Positions 43,401 to 59,483 of a stretch of DNA of 64,000 bases are shown here, piece by piece; the first letter of the stretch is position 1, and each line of letters starts with the position of its first letter. Both the position numbers and the translations under genes were made by a program. The notes below the pieces were generated by a model that ran no database searches, was not told where the DNA came from, and saw only the letters and a list, made by a program, of their open reading frames with translations. The stretch comes from Micractinium sp. NFX-FRZ (taxonomy: Eukaryota > Chlorophyta > Trebouxiophyceae > Chlorellales > Chlorellaceae): the NCBI GenBank assembly GCA_029339195.1, contig JAPTJF010000135.1:62001-126000 (forward strand), read 5' to 3'.

Positions 43401-43777
43401 TAGGCTGCTGCTGCTGCTCAGTGGTCATTGCGCGAGGAGATCCGCCCTGCAACCCAGCATAGAGCAATAGAGGCCTCCTTTTTGGCTTGCGCTCGGCATA
43501 TGCCGCCGACTTGCAGGGAGTCACTGGATCCTTGTAGCCCGTGCGGGCGCTCTATATGGCTGCGTACCATTGATAGAATGGCCATGCAAAGCGACGGCGG
43601 GAGCTGCGCAGCCCCAATCAGCACTCGACCAACCTGGGCTTCGCTTGACACCGGGCTGCTGCACCGCACCGGGCTCCCAGACTCAGAAGCAGAGCGCGAG
43701 ACAAACTCAAGCGCCGCGGGGTTCAGGCGGGGCAGGCTGGCCTCGACGTCGCAGCGCGCGGGAGCCACTGCCGCCAT
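40453..43777 (-). CDS. Mei2-like / Terminal-EAR1-like RNA-binding protein with PAM2-like motif
   Basis: Nine exons: 43777-43634, 43446-43242, 43094-42960, 42764-42585, 42407-42315, 42138-41888, 41570-41443, 41072-40922, 40710-40453; 514 residues. The first exon holds a PAM2-like motif, LPRLNPAALEFVSRS, which in other proteins binds the MLLE domain of poly(A)-binding protein. Residues 50-330 are Pro/Gly/Gln-rich and disordered. The C-terminal 150 residues are the special Mei2-type RRM: CTVMIRNIPNKYSQEMML, GTFDFFYLPIDFRNKCNLGY, FVSF, CWEEYNSKK, YGRVQGLESLVAHF. Mei2-like and TEL proteins bind RNA and regulate meiosis or organ initiation. The algal role is unknown. No N-terminal RRMs are present, so it is closer to short TEL forms. 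ATG 43428 in exon 2 would be a start without the PAM2 exon. Confidence 0.85.
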
Positions 43778-45168
43778 TGCACAGAGGAAGGGCTGTGCAC
43801 AGCTGTGCGAGAACGCAGATGATTGCGGGATGTTTTCAATGCATGTAACTCTAAATTTGGGAGGCGAATAATTCTGGCACCACCATGCCAGGGTGGCGCA
43901 ATGCCGGCAGGGATGCTGCAAAGTGTGTGTGAATCCACTTGGCACGTGAGGTTTGGGTCGGTGCCCAGAGCCTACTGCATATGATGATGTATGGTTCTGT
44001 GTGTCATGTTGATGTCAACTGCAACCAGAGGCAAAGCCTTCCCAGCTGGCAGCGATGCGGGAGCGGCGGTTTCACCTCAACTCCCAGAGGGCGGGTTATT
44101 CCAGTGGGCAAGAACACCCAGACGTGCAGTCGAGGGATGGCAAGGATGACAGTCACTCACTGTAATACGAGGTATATTTTGCATCGCCTGGTATGCATCG
44201 CCTGTGTCTACAGGCGCGACACAGGCGAGCCTGCTGCCTGCCTGTTGGCGGTCGAGCGTCACAAACTAGGCAGGCCAGTGGGTGGCAGACGATGGCACAA
44301 GCGGTGTTCCCAGCAATGCCAGCTTGTCGCGCATGATGCCGGCACAATCTGGTGTGCCGCGCACCCAAACATGCCTGCTTTGCATGGCTGCCACTGCCAC
44401 TGTGCATGAGCAGCATTCTTGGGCGGGGGGCGGCAGCTGCCACCCCACGCAGGAAGCGGGTGTCGGTAGGCAGACAGAAACCTCTGATGCTGGTGCTGGC
44501 ATCTGGTGTCTGTCCACTTCTTCATATACATAAAGTGTTGCTGTGTAGCCCTTCCCCTTGATTCAGCAAGGAAGGGCGGGGCACATAACTGTCCCCACCT
44601 TCCCGCTCTGCCTCTGCGCCGCAGTATCCCGAGGGCGGTGAGGCTCGTGGCTGTGCACGGGCCCCGCGGCAAAGTGTGGCCTCTCGTTCAAGTGCCAGGT
44701 TCTTAGCCCCACAACGTGAAGTGTGTAGGGCGCAGAATGCAGCCTTGCACCTCGGCCATGCAGCTTGGCCATGCACATGCAGCTAGCAAGGTAGCTGCCC
44801 CTCATTAATGCCAGGTGGCCTTCAGGTCTGATAAGCAGGGTTAAACGCCGGTCTTTCGGCTCAGTCGGACATTACCTCTACTTGCATCGTCGGTGGCAGC
44901 TTTGGGTCGCTCAGACTTGCACAGGCGGACACTGAGGCACGAGTTGACGTCCCCATCTGCTCCACAAAACGCTATTCTCCGAAGGCGAGCGGTGCGACTG
45001 ATTTGTCGGGCTCATGGAAAGGGACTGGCAACCACTCCTCCTCCTGAGAGGACCAGGCGTGTGGGGGCACATGCACCGGTGCGGAGCAAGTGGCCCTTAG
45101 GCGGCTCTACGGATCCCATTCGCTGTTTCTCTGTGTGCATGCTGCAGGTTACAACTCGACGCCCCGGT
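43778..45168. other. Divergent intergenic region, no gene supported
   Basis: About 1.4 kb between the Mei2-like gene (-) and the GCC2/GCC3 gene (+). It contains promoters of both by position. A + strand frame of about 156 codons (43939-44409) is open but has no domain, signal peptide or splice context. Confidence 0.5.
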
Positions 45169-48100
45169 ATGCCGCGCGCCGCTCTGTTGGTGGTCTGCCT
45201 GGTGGCGGCTGCGGCCGGCGCCGCCGCCCTCTCCGTTGATGTGGCTTGCCCCGCCGGAACCGAGCCCTCCCAGGACGGCTGCGGTGCTTGCCCGGCTGGC
45301 AAGTACAGCGCTACAGGTGGGAGGCCTAGTGACGATGCAGGCGGGCGGGGGATTGCCCCCTGTGGCGTGAGCAGGCGTGAGCAGGCCGGTGCCGGCGCGT
45401 CGACACAGAGCACACACATGATGCCCTGCCATGCGTGCGGCTGCTCTGCCTGCAGGCGCCGCGTGCAAGCTCGCCCCGGCAGGCACTTATGTGAGCACCG
45501 AGGGTGCTGCACAGGCCACCCCCTGGTGAGTGGAGGCCGTGTTTCGGGATGCCATGTGCCCATGCATGGCATTCCAGCAATGCAACTCAAACAATGCAAC
45601 TCCCACGAGTGCTCCTCTCTAACTTGCAGACGCTGCTGCCATCAACTGACATGCAGCCCTGTCGGTTCCTACGGCGCAAGTGAGGGAGCCACAAAGTGCT
45701 CCCCATGCCCACCTGGAATGTTCAACGCAAACGAGGGAGCCGCTGCGTGCGCACCCTGCCCCCTCGGCAAATTCAGCGCAAGCGAAGGAGCCGCTGAGTG
45801 CTCTGCTTGCCCCGCCGGCAAATCCAGTGCAAGCGTGGGAGCAGCTGAGTGCTCTGCTTGCCCCGTCGGCCGGTTCAGCGCAAGCGAGGGCGCCGCTGAG
45901 TGCGCACCCTGCCCTGCTGGCCTTTTCAACGCAAACGAGGGCGCCGCTCAGTGCACCCCGTGCCCTCCTGGCCTTTTCAACGCAAACGAGGGCGCCGCTC
46001 AGTGCACCCCGTGCCCTCCTGGCATGTTCAATGCAAATGAGGCGGCTGCCACGTGTAGCCCATGCCCCGTTGGATACCTCGGGGATACCGCTGGCGGTAG
46101 GTCTTCACCCGTATGTGCCGGCGCCTGTGCCTGTGCCGGCATGCCGGCATGCCTCGAGTGTGCCCGCACCAGTATGCCCTCGGGTGCTCAGACCCCCCAA
46201 ACGTTCCACCCCGTTCTGCTGCAGGCGACAAGTGCAAGCCTGCCCCGGCCGGCAGCTTTGTCAACATCACTGGCGCTGCGGCAGCCTTGCTCTGGTGAGC
46301 GCTGCTTGACCTGCATGGCAGCCTGTGCCTGCTGCACTTCATGTGTGCACCCCATCCGTCAGCTTTGCTTGCCCTGGCTCGACCTGACTCACCTCCTCTG
46401 TACTCCATGCACCGCTGCGTGCAGCCCTGCCGGCCTGTACAGCTCCAGCCAGGGGTCTGCGCAGTGCAGCGCTTGTGCAGCTGGCTTCTATGCCTCCAGC
46501 CAGGGGTCTGCGCAGTGCAGTGCCTGCCCTGCTGGCTTCTACGCCTCCGCCCAGGGGTCGGCCCAGTGCAGCGCTTGTGCAGCTGGCTTCTATGCCTCCA
46601 GCCAGGGGTCTGCGCAGTGCAGTGCCTGCCCTGCTGGCTTNNNNNNNNNNNNNNNNNNNNNNNNNNNNNNNNNNNNNNNNNNNNNNNNNNNNNNNNNNNN
46701 NNNNNNNNNNNNNNNNNNNNNNNNNNNNNNNNNNNNNNNNCTACGCCTCCGCCCAGGGGTCGGCCCAGTGCAGCGCTTGTGCAGCTGGCTTCTATGCCTC
46801 CAGCCAGGGGTCTGCCCAGTGCAGCGCCTGCCCTGCTGGCTTCTACGCCTCCGCCCAGGGGTCTGCCCAGTGCAGCGCCTGCCCTGCTGGCTTCTACGCC
46901 TCCGCCCAGGGGTCTGCCCAGTGCAGTGCCTGCCCTGCTGGCTTCTACGCCTCCGCCCAGGGGTCTGCCCAGTGCAGCGCCTGCCCTGCTGGCTTCCACG
47001 CCTCCGCCCAGGGGTCTGCCCAGTGCACGCCCGCCCCGGCCGGCACCTTTGTCAACACCACCGGCGCCGTGGCAGCCCTTCCCTGGTGAGCCTTGCCCTG
47101 AGTTGCTGGCGCCCGCCCGCGTGCTCTCGCTGCTCAGTGCGCTGCCTGGGCTTGCCATTTGAGCCTCTGTCAGCACCTGCCCCATGCGTGCTCTGATCTC
47201 CTGCCCTTCCCCACGGCCCGACTTTCCGCAGCCCCGTTGGCACCGCCAACAAGCTGGCTGGCCAAACGGCCTGCACGCCGTGCAAGGCCGGCAAGTACTC
47301 CAACACTACAGGCTCCGTCGAGTGCCAGGTGTGCTGGGCTTGGCCGTCTCTCATCGCTCGGTTACACCCCGCCGTAAGCCAGACTTGGCCTGGTGGGGGG
47401 TAAAGGGTTCAGGATGCCTCGTGCAGTTGGGGTGCAGCGTGGAGGCAGTGCTGCCGGGATTCCATGCAGAAGGGGCGTGCGCGTGTTGCTCACCCATCCG
47501 ATGCGGGCTGGCCACTGCATGCAGCTAGACACTCCAGGGAAGGGGGCGGCGTGCCTGCACAGGGGTCACCAGATGGAACTTATAGCAGTGTGAGTGCTCT
47601 ACTGATATGCAGGCATGCCCAGCGGGCACCCACTCTGGAGCAAAGGCCACTGCCTGCACAGAGTGCAGCCCCGGCCACGCCGCGGCCTCTGCTGGCGCCT
47701 CTGCCTGCACTCCCTGGTGCGGTGTGTAGTCTTGAGCACTGCATGGCATGCCAGCCTGTGCTGCTGCTGCTGATTGTTGATGCCACCGCTGTAACTACTG
47801 TCCCGCAGAATCCCAGCGGTTCCCCAAGCTGACGCATGTGGCGCTGACACCCCCTGTGCCTGCAGCACGCCAGGAACCTATGCCCCCAAGCGCCGGGCCT
47901 CGATATGCAGCAAGTGCCCAGCGGGCTTCGAGTGCCCTCGCAAAGGCATGAGGTGAGCTGCGGCCTGGCCAGGGCCTTGATCCTGCGTGATGTGCATGCA
48001 AAGGGAGGCAACACAGTCTCCTCATCCCAATGATGCGTCCCTACAACTAGCACCGCACCTGCCTGCCCGCCGCAGCAAGGAGGCACCCTGCCCGCCTGGC

Positions 48101-48682
48101 AAGTACAGCAGCGCAGCTGGCACCAAGGCATGCAAACCTTGGTGAGAGCCAGCGTGGCACATGCCTGCTTGCCGTGATGCTTGGCATGCCAGCAACAGGC
48201 GGCTGCCTCCCAGTGCCGTCGTCTGCACCGCCACATGGCGTGCACCGTGCATGCACCCGCCCTCGGGGCTCTGCTGGCGCATGCAAAGAATGAAAGAAAG
48301 AAAAACCTGCGTCCCTCAGCAGCAGAGCTCTGACGGTGCGGGTCCCACCTGCCCCACCCCACCTGACACGCAGCGGCGCCAACACAGTCTCTGCTGGCGG
48401 AGGCAGCGCAGGCAGGCCCAGGGCCGTACTCAAGTGCACCCAGTGGTGAGTGCGCTGCCCCGCCTGCATCAGGCAGTCGGCAGGTTCAGTGCACCGACCT
48501 TGCGAGTTCGAGCAGAGGTTGTTGTTCCTGCACTGGCTGCCCGTACAACCCCTTCTAGTGCCTTTTGGCGCCCCCTGCCTCCCCTCTGCAGCCGCCCCAG
48601 ATCCGGCACCCGCGGCAGGCCTGGGCAGGTTAAGTGCTCTACCATGAGGCATGTCTCCCGCCGCCTGCACGCCACTGCATGA
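45169..48682 (+). CDS. Secreted GCC2/GCC3 (ephrin-receptor-like) Cys-repeat protein, interrupted by an assembly gap
   Basis: Exons 45169-45316, 45456-45525, 45657-46096, 46225-46294, 46425-47085 (containing 100 N), 47232-47328, 47613-47716, 47866-47952, 48077-48141, 48374-48445 and probably 48592-48682. A signal peptide (ALLVVCLVAAAAGAAALS) precedes many modules of the ephrin-receptor-like GCC2/GCC3 type: CPAGKYSA-x-GA-x-C-x-C. The central exon is a nearly perfect 17-residue tandem array (YASAQGSAQCSACPAGF), at least nine units, with unknown copies lost in the gap. No transmembrane segment is seen. It is probably an extracellular matrix or cell-surface protein. Six introns cut a Cys codon as TG|C, so exons correspond to whole modules. 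The last exon and the stop at 48680-48682 are uncertain. Confidence 0.75.
46426..47036 (+). repeat. 51-base coding tandem repeat array with internal gap
   Basis: Units of 51 bases (17 codons) encoding variants of GFYAS(S/A)QGSAQCSAC(P/A)A lie on both sides of the N run. The copy number is therefore undetermined. Confidence 0.9.
46641..46740. other. Assembly gap (100 N)
   Basis: Exactly 100 N within the tandem array. The flanking frames differ by one base, as expected for an arbitrary-length spacer rather than a measured gap. Confidence 0.97.
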
Positions 48683-48828
48683 GCAGCACTCAACCTGCGC
48701 ACTGCCGCCAGCAGATTGGGGGACCTGGTGGCGCCGCCTCTTCTTTGCCCTGACATCCTCAGTACCATGCCCTACCTGCAGTCCACTGTTGTGTCCCCTT
48801 CCTGCATTCATTAGTAACAGTACTGAAA

Positions 48829-48926
48829 TCGCCAAATCCTGCCGACCGCCCATGCACACACACAGATCCTGCATGCCATCCTAAGTAGTAGCACTGCACT
48901 CGCCAAATCTTGCCGACCGCCCATGC
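48829..48926 (+). repeat. Direct repeat, 27 bases at 71-base offset
   Basis: The segment TCGCCAAATC(C/T)TGCCGACCGC and the following CCATGC occur at 48829-48855 and 48900-48926 with one difference. Confidence 0.9.
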
Positions 48927-48984
48927 CGCACACACGGCGCGTGTGAGCTGCCTGTCCAGCGACGCTCGTCCTGTTCCAAACAGT

Positions 48985-48989
48985 TGTAA
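48985..48989 (+). terminator. TGTAA poly(A) signal, probable end of GCC2/GCC3 transcript
   Basis: First TGTAA on the + strand found after the last supported module, about 300 bases beyond the proposed stop. Confidence 0.45.
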
Positions 48990-49642
48990 TATGTGATAGT
49001 AAACAAGCAAAAGAGCGTGTACGAGTCAGGGGGAGCTCCACTGTTGGTGGTCATGCGGCCTCAGCGTGGGCCTCACTTCTCACTGCTTGTGAGCTCTGCT
49101 GGCGCCCCCGCCTGTTGTCACCCAAATGCCGCGGTTCAGGTACCAGAGTGTCCCCAAACCTGCCGTAGACTCTGGCGAAGCATAGGCCTGGGTAGCAGCT
49201 GCGGCGGTCGCCTGCAGGCGGCGGCGCAGGCAGCAGCAGCGCCGGGCTGCTGGCGGGGCATTGCAATGCGGTTCAGGTCCACTGGCCATGGCTCTCTGAC
49301 GGCTTCATGTTGAGCTCCTAACGCACCACGCTACCTCCCTTGGCGCAACACGGTTGCATACACTGCACTGCACACACGTCCTTTCTGCCTTCCCTGAAAT
49401 TCTTTTCTCGCCCCTGCCCCTCTTCCTGTTCCGTGTCGCCGCTGCTGCCTCTCTGCTTCCCTCAGCCTGCCCTGCCAAAGCCCTGTCGACAGCCGCACAC
49501 ACATACTGACAGGGGCGTGCAGGGGTGCAGGGGGAGCAGCACCTTGAACATGGTTGCACGCACAGCAGAACCTTGGGCATGAAGTCTTTGGCACGAAGCG
49601 AGTGCTCATGCTGGCAGGCGGCTGTGCAGCCGTGGCAATCTT

Positions 49643-52105
49643 TCAGTCCTCCACGACATCGCTCAGGCTCCAGCACGCCGCTGCAGCCTGGATCATTTCC
49701 GACTGGTGTGCTGCAGCCTCCGCCGGTGTCCAACGCTCGCGCCGCGACACGGCATCCGTCAGCGGCAGCTGCTGGCTGGGGTGCCGCGCCAGCGGCTGCC
49801 ACTTCTCCTTCTTTTGACGGAACCCAAGGTTGCTGCCCCTGCTGTTGAGCTTGCCGTGCAGCAGGACAAGGTTGCCCAGGCGGTGCACCCAGTGCACCTG
49901 CTCCTCCGGGCTGAACTCATGCTCCCAGCCAGAGGTGGGAGCTGGCTTTTGCGGCAGCACGTGCTCCGCCGTCAGGTTGCTGCAGCGGGCGGGCAGGCGC
50001 GCAGGCGGGCAGCAGGAGTTCCAAGTTGCAGGCTTGTGAACCCGGGGACACGAGCAGGCACCGGCATGCCATGCGTACTCGGGCATGGCCCACCAAACTC
50101 CCCAGGTGGCAGACATTTGCGGGGTCGTAAGCCTGGGGAGACGAGCAGCCACCGGCAGGCCACGTGTGCGCCCAGGGTAGGGCACAGAAAACTCCCCCTG
50201 GTCAGTTCCCGCCCGCGTGCGCACCCACCCACCTGCCGGGCGCCACCCGGTAGGGCTCCGTGTAGGTGTGGGACGGCCCGCTGCGCACGATGTGCTCGTT
50301 CAGGCGCGCCAGCAGGCTGATCAGGGTGCGCCCCTTGAGCAGTTCGTACACAGGGCCCTCCAGCGCCTCCACCATTGCGCCCGCCTCGGTGCGCGTGAGG
50401 CGCAGCGCGGGCGCGGCCTGGCTGGTGACGGCGGGCACCAGGCTCCGCTGCGCCTGCCCGCCAACGGCTGCATCTGCTGGCGCGCCTCCCAGCCCAAGGT
50501 CTTGCAGCGCCTGCGGCAACGGGTGCAGGAAGGGCGGCGCAGGAGGGGCGGCATCAACGATGCATTAAAGAGACAGCCATCATTCCCAGTGATAGCCCAC
50601 AGTGATAGCCCGTCCTGCTCACAGACACGCACGGCAGCCTCAGCGGGCGCCCCAGCAGCAGAGCTAGCGGGGGGAGCGCAGCACCTGCAGCACGCGCTTC
50701 ACTCGGGCCGCCTTGGAGGTCGCCACCTCGGCGCTCTTGCCGCACAGCACCCAGCACCAGCAGCAGCGCTCCAATTCGCGCAGCAGATCAAGCAGCTGCC
50801 CCACGCCCAGGTGGCCCTGCCGCTGCTGCATGAGGGCCGCCAGCGCCAGAGGCTCCCACTCGGAGACTTTGGGGGACAGGCGCCCCAGGCAGGTGAGCAG
50901 GTACGCCGCCTCCCGCTGCTGCGCGTCGGTGGCGCCGCGCAGCGAGCACTCCCCCTTCTGCATGGCCACGTGAAGCTGCAGCAGTGAGAGGGAGGGAGGG
51001 AGGGAGGGAGAAGAGTGATGCCGGGTGGGTTGGACATGTGCATGACCGTGGGCACGTGCATTTACTCAGGCTGCCAGGCGCAGCGTGCCGGTGCCGGCAG
51101 CACACGCTGTGTGCGCCGAGCCGCCCCCGCCCTGGCACCTTTGTGTACGGCTGCAGCACGTCGTTGAGGAACGCGGTCCCCGCACGATCGGAGTCCCCCG
51201 CGCGGTCCCGGAAAGCCTCAAACAGCCTCTCGGCCTCGCTGAACTCGTTGGTGGCGCCCCGCTCCCGCTGCAGGTGGATGGCAGCCAGCAGGCTGCACAC
51301 GGTGCTGATGCCCTCCCGCCCCACGCCCTCCTCCCGCTCCAAATCCCCCCACAGCCGCCCGTACTCATCCTGCAGCGGAAAGGGGCGGCGGGAGGGCGGG
51401 GTGAGGGGGTGAGGGGTCCGGGGGAGGTGATGATGGTGGGGTGGGGCCCGTGGGAGGACTTCCCCGGGAGGCCTTTGCACGAGGGGGCGGGGTTGGACCT
51501 GGGCTGGCGCACCACGGGCGTGTGAGGCAACACCAGGCTGGCAGCCCCACCTGCTGCCTCTCCGGGATGGCCTCAAAGACTCGCCCCTTGAGCACGTCCA
51601 CAGGACCCAGCTGCTTGCCGCGCTGCGCCGACGCAGAGAAGAACCTGCGGCAGCAGCGGCAGCAGCAGCAGGTGGTGACGCATGCCACGTCAGGTGCATT
51701 CGGTGTGCTGTGCCCTTACATTCACCTACATTATTGCCACTGTTTCTGTTATACTGTACTGCAATCGTTTTACTCTAACTGGCGTTTTCCCTTACTCACT
51801 TGAGCGAGGTGCTGATGTTGGAGGAGGTTGTGACGGTGAGCGTCACCCGCAGCAGGATGAACTGCACCAGGTGCTGCACGCGCTCCAGGTCGCCCACATC
51901 CGCCAGCTGGCGGCGGTACAGCTGCGGAACAGGCAGGCAGGCGGGACACCAGGGTCAGTGCAGCAGCGGGGCCTGCAAGGGTGGCCGTAGGGCTTCGCAG
52001 TGCCGGCCATGCAGACAGGCAAGCAGCCAGTTCATGGGCCAAATTGACAAGCAGCCGCACGGGTCAAACATACGGGCAGGCCTGCATGCCGGGCATGCAG
52101 AGCCG

Positions 52106-52142
<37 letters not shown>

Positions 52143-53151
52143 CGCCAATCAACATGACAGACAAGCAGGCAGCCCTCGGGTCAAACAGACTGACACATGG
52201 CTGCGTGTGCACCGGCCGACCGACCTGCATGTTGGCCCACAGCTTGGGCTGCGACTCGCCCACCAACGCCGCCACACCGTCGGGCACCCACCCCGGCACG
52301 AGCAGCAGGTTTTTGAGGAAGGCTGTGTCGTCGGCACGCAGCAGCTGCACGCGCAGCACCTCGGGCTGTGCCAGGGCCAGGTTGCCCGGCTGCAGGGGGC
52401 ACACAAGGAGAGGGCAGGACGGGGGGCTCTGCGCTGGGCTGGCAGCAGGCCCGGGCGCAGCCAAGCACAGCACAGCACGGGCAGCACAGCACAGCAAGGG
52501 CAGCAAGCACAGCATATGCCGTCGAATACGCCTGCCGGAGCAAGCACCCTACCTGCTGCAGCATCTGCTCAATGTTGCCCGCCAGCTGCCTGTGAGTGGG
52601 CACGTCGCTGGCCAGGAACAGCTCGCGAGCGGCGGCAAACAGCAGGCACAGCGTGACGATGCGCTGCTGCCCGTCAACAACCAGCTTCAGGCGCAGGTCG
52701 GACCCCTCCAGGCAGGGGCCCTCTGCCAGGTTGATGGCACCCAGGATGTAGTGGTCCAGCTTCCTGCATGCGGCGGGGGGCAAGCAGGGATGGTGAAGGT
52801 ACAACTATGGTGAAGGTACAACATGTGGTGCATACCCTCCCGCTGTGGCAGGCTGCTGCAGGCCTTGGGCAGGGGCAAGCAGGCAACCGCATCGGCAACA
52901 CACACCGCTTGGCCCATCAGGGTTCAGTGCGGTGGCGAGTGTGCAGCTTGGGGGGCCTCTCGTATGCAGGGTCACCGCCGCACGCACCGCGGTTCGCAGG
53001 GCTGGGTGCTGCCCAGCGCCGAAAGCAGGTCGTTGAGCAGTGCCGACGCATCCTCCTCCTCCCAGTCGTAGGGCCGCTGTATTGGAGGCATCTTGAAGAG
53101 GTATTCGGTGCTGGCAAACAGAGAGCTCATCATTAGCACCGTCCCAGACAT
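49643..53151 (-). CDS. GmrSD-like protein: DUF262 (ParB-like NTPase) fused to DUF1524 (HNH nuclease)
   Basis: Nine exons: 53151-52988, 52763-52553, 52389-52225, 51921-51800, 51644-51551, 51369-51139, 50975-50685, 50510-50233, 49979-49643; 630 residues, all phases closing. The N-terminal third is DUF262, with PPIQRPYDWEEEDASALLND, HYILGAINL and the diagnostic VVDGQQRIVTLCLL. The C-terminal 115 residues are DUF1524, with the HNH-type LTAEHVLPQ, then VHWVHRLGNLVLLHGKLNS and FRQKKEKW. In bacteria this architecture forms GmrSD-type modification-dependent restriction enzymes that cut modified phage DNA. Here it is intron-rich, so it is a true nuclear gene and not contamination. The target and activity are unknown. 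An in-frame ATG at 53247 would add 32 residues with an Arg-rich RRQRQRQRRR stretch that could be a nuclear signal. No restriction partner gene is adjacent. Confidence 0.88.
52106..52142. repeat. (AGCC)n microsatellite
   Basis: About nine consecutive AGCC units in intron 3 of the GmrSD-like gene. Confidence 0.9.
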
Positions 53152-54103
53152 CTCGGTTGTGTCGCGACAGACATGTCGCCGCCGCTGGCGTTGCCGCTGC
53201 CGCCGGCTGCCGCCCGAACGGCGGTGCGCCCTGGAGCTTTGCCGCATCTAAAGGCCGCTTGCAAGCGCTTTCCCGGCAATGATCTGCCGCCGCTCCTCGC
53301 ACGGATGTCGACCGCCCTCAGGCGCTCCAGAGCAGCACGAGGCAGCAAAACGGTGTGGAGCGCTCGGGAGGAAGCCATTTGTGCTGCTCCAGCCCCACCC
53401 AGCGTCCATCAGGCTGCAGTAACGCGGAAGCAGAACGCGACCGCGGTAGCATGCTCGCCGTGGGATTGCCGGCGGGGCGGCGACGGGGCGGCGGAGCGCT
53501 GCGCTGTGCTCTGCGCTGCGACAGTCTTGTCGAGCACCTGCAGTCGACTCGCGCATCAACGCCGCAAAGTCATCTCAGTGGTTTTTACTTGTGCAGGGCA
53601 AAGGAGTGGACTGGCGCCGATTGCGTGAAGCACCCCCCTGTGCTGTACTCGCGGCTGTGAGCTCACGTTCGCTGTGCTCCCACATGTGCCACCATCGACC
53701 ATCCCGTCCCTGCTACTGCCCCTGGTGTCAAATGTCATACACTTTCTTACATAATCGACCTGGAACTGTCACTCATGGGACATCATATTGATACAACAAA
53801 ACACAGAAGAATCGGTTTCAGTGGCAGCAGATACACAGTGGCAGAGGGCCTGTCGTGGCCCAGCACCCAGGAAGCAGCAAAACAGAGGGTGACAGTTTGG
53901 GCACGCAATTTTGAGGGAAACGCTTGCTCGTGAGTTCGTTGCATGTTGGGAGCATGGAAGGACCGGGGTATACGGCAACTACAAATTGGTTGGATTCCAA
54001 CACACACCTCTGGACATCATCCGCTGGGGTGTGCTCCGTTGTACACACTGGCTCGGGCGCCCGCAGCCTATCCGCTACTGGCGCTGCCGTTGCTGCTAGC
54101 AGA
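53152..54103. other. Intergenic: promoter of GmrSD-like gene and 3' flank of alanine aminotransferase
   Basis: About 0.95 kb between two minus-strand genes. A minus-strand TGTAA lies at 53747-53751. The + strand open frames near 53173-53660 lack domains and splice sites and are not called. Confidence 0.5.
53747..53751 (-). terminator. TGTAA poly(A) signal of alanine aminotransferase
   Basis: TTACA on +, about 350 bases beyond the stop at 54104-54106. Confidence 0.5.
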
Positions 54104-58956
<4,853 letters not shown>

Positions 58957-59483
58957 TTACCGGCTGTTTAACCGCAATTCAAACGTTTCTCTAGCCAAAG
59001 GGACCAACGAGGAAGGGTGCGCATATATCCACGCTGCCCTAGGGCAACTACAACCCTAGCGGCGCCGCCAGCCTGGCGCCTGCGCCGGCCCTTCCAAACC
59101 AGCCCCTCTAGCTAATTAGTATAACATAAGCTCCCTCACAGTTCCTTCTTACATAGTGGTGTAGCATGAGCTTGATAGTGGGGAGTATAGCGGCATGACG
59201 GGTGAGCGGTGGCGGTGTGCAAGTTCATGTAAGCAAAGGGCAAGGGCAAGCACTGTATGGCAGACTGTGCACAGGCAGGGCACACAAGGGGAGCACTCAG
59301 GGCGGTCAGCAGGCAGAAGCAAGACTCAGAGGACAGAAAGCAGCATAGCGGTGTCAAGAGGCGGCCAGCACAGAGTGGGCCGCCGTTGAAAAGCTGCAGC
59401 GGCACACAAGAGGGTGCGGGAGCAGACGAGGCACCTTGTCTCCTAACCAGAACAGAATAAGATGACGAGGCAGTCTGTCAGGC
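58957..59483. other. Intergenic: promoter of alanine aminotransferase and 3' flank of GH16-like gene
   Basis: About 0.5 kb containing a minus-strand TGTAA at 59149-59153. The segment around 59100-59180 is locally AT-richer. No exon is supported. Confidence 0.5.
59149..59153 (-). terminator. TGTAA poly(A) signal of the GH16-like gene
   Basis: TTACA on +, about 330 bases beyond the stop at 59484-59486. Confidence 0.5.

Larger units (their letters stand above)
48683..49642. other. Convergent 3' region
   Basis: This is the 3' flank of the GCC2/GCC3 gene (+), with TGTAA at 48985-48989, and of the GmrSD-like gene (-). It contains a 71-base-offset direct repeat. No exon can be supported. Confidence 0.5.

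Noticed and set aside
43939..44409. 156-codon + strand frame as a gene
   Set aside because: No family resemblance, signal, repeats or splice sites; composition is like the flanking intergenic DNA.
46641..46740. N run treated as biological frameshift
   Set aside because: Exactly 100 N is a standard placeholder, so the frame difference across it carries no information.
46028..47185. Long minus-strand open frame across the N gap
   Set aside because: It is antisense to the Cys-repeat array; its own repetitiveness is inherited from the + strand 51-base units.
49643..53151. The DUF262/DUF1524 gene as bacterial contamination or a phage-type island
   Set aside because: Eight introns with algal-type borders and closing phases, and algal genes on both sides, exclude a prokaryotic contig.
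53173..53660. Possible + strand gene divergent from the GmrSD-like gene
   Set aside because: Several overlapping open frames but none with recognisable protein sequence or introns; most likely promoter DNA.
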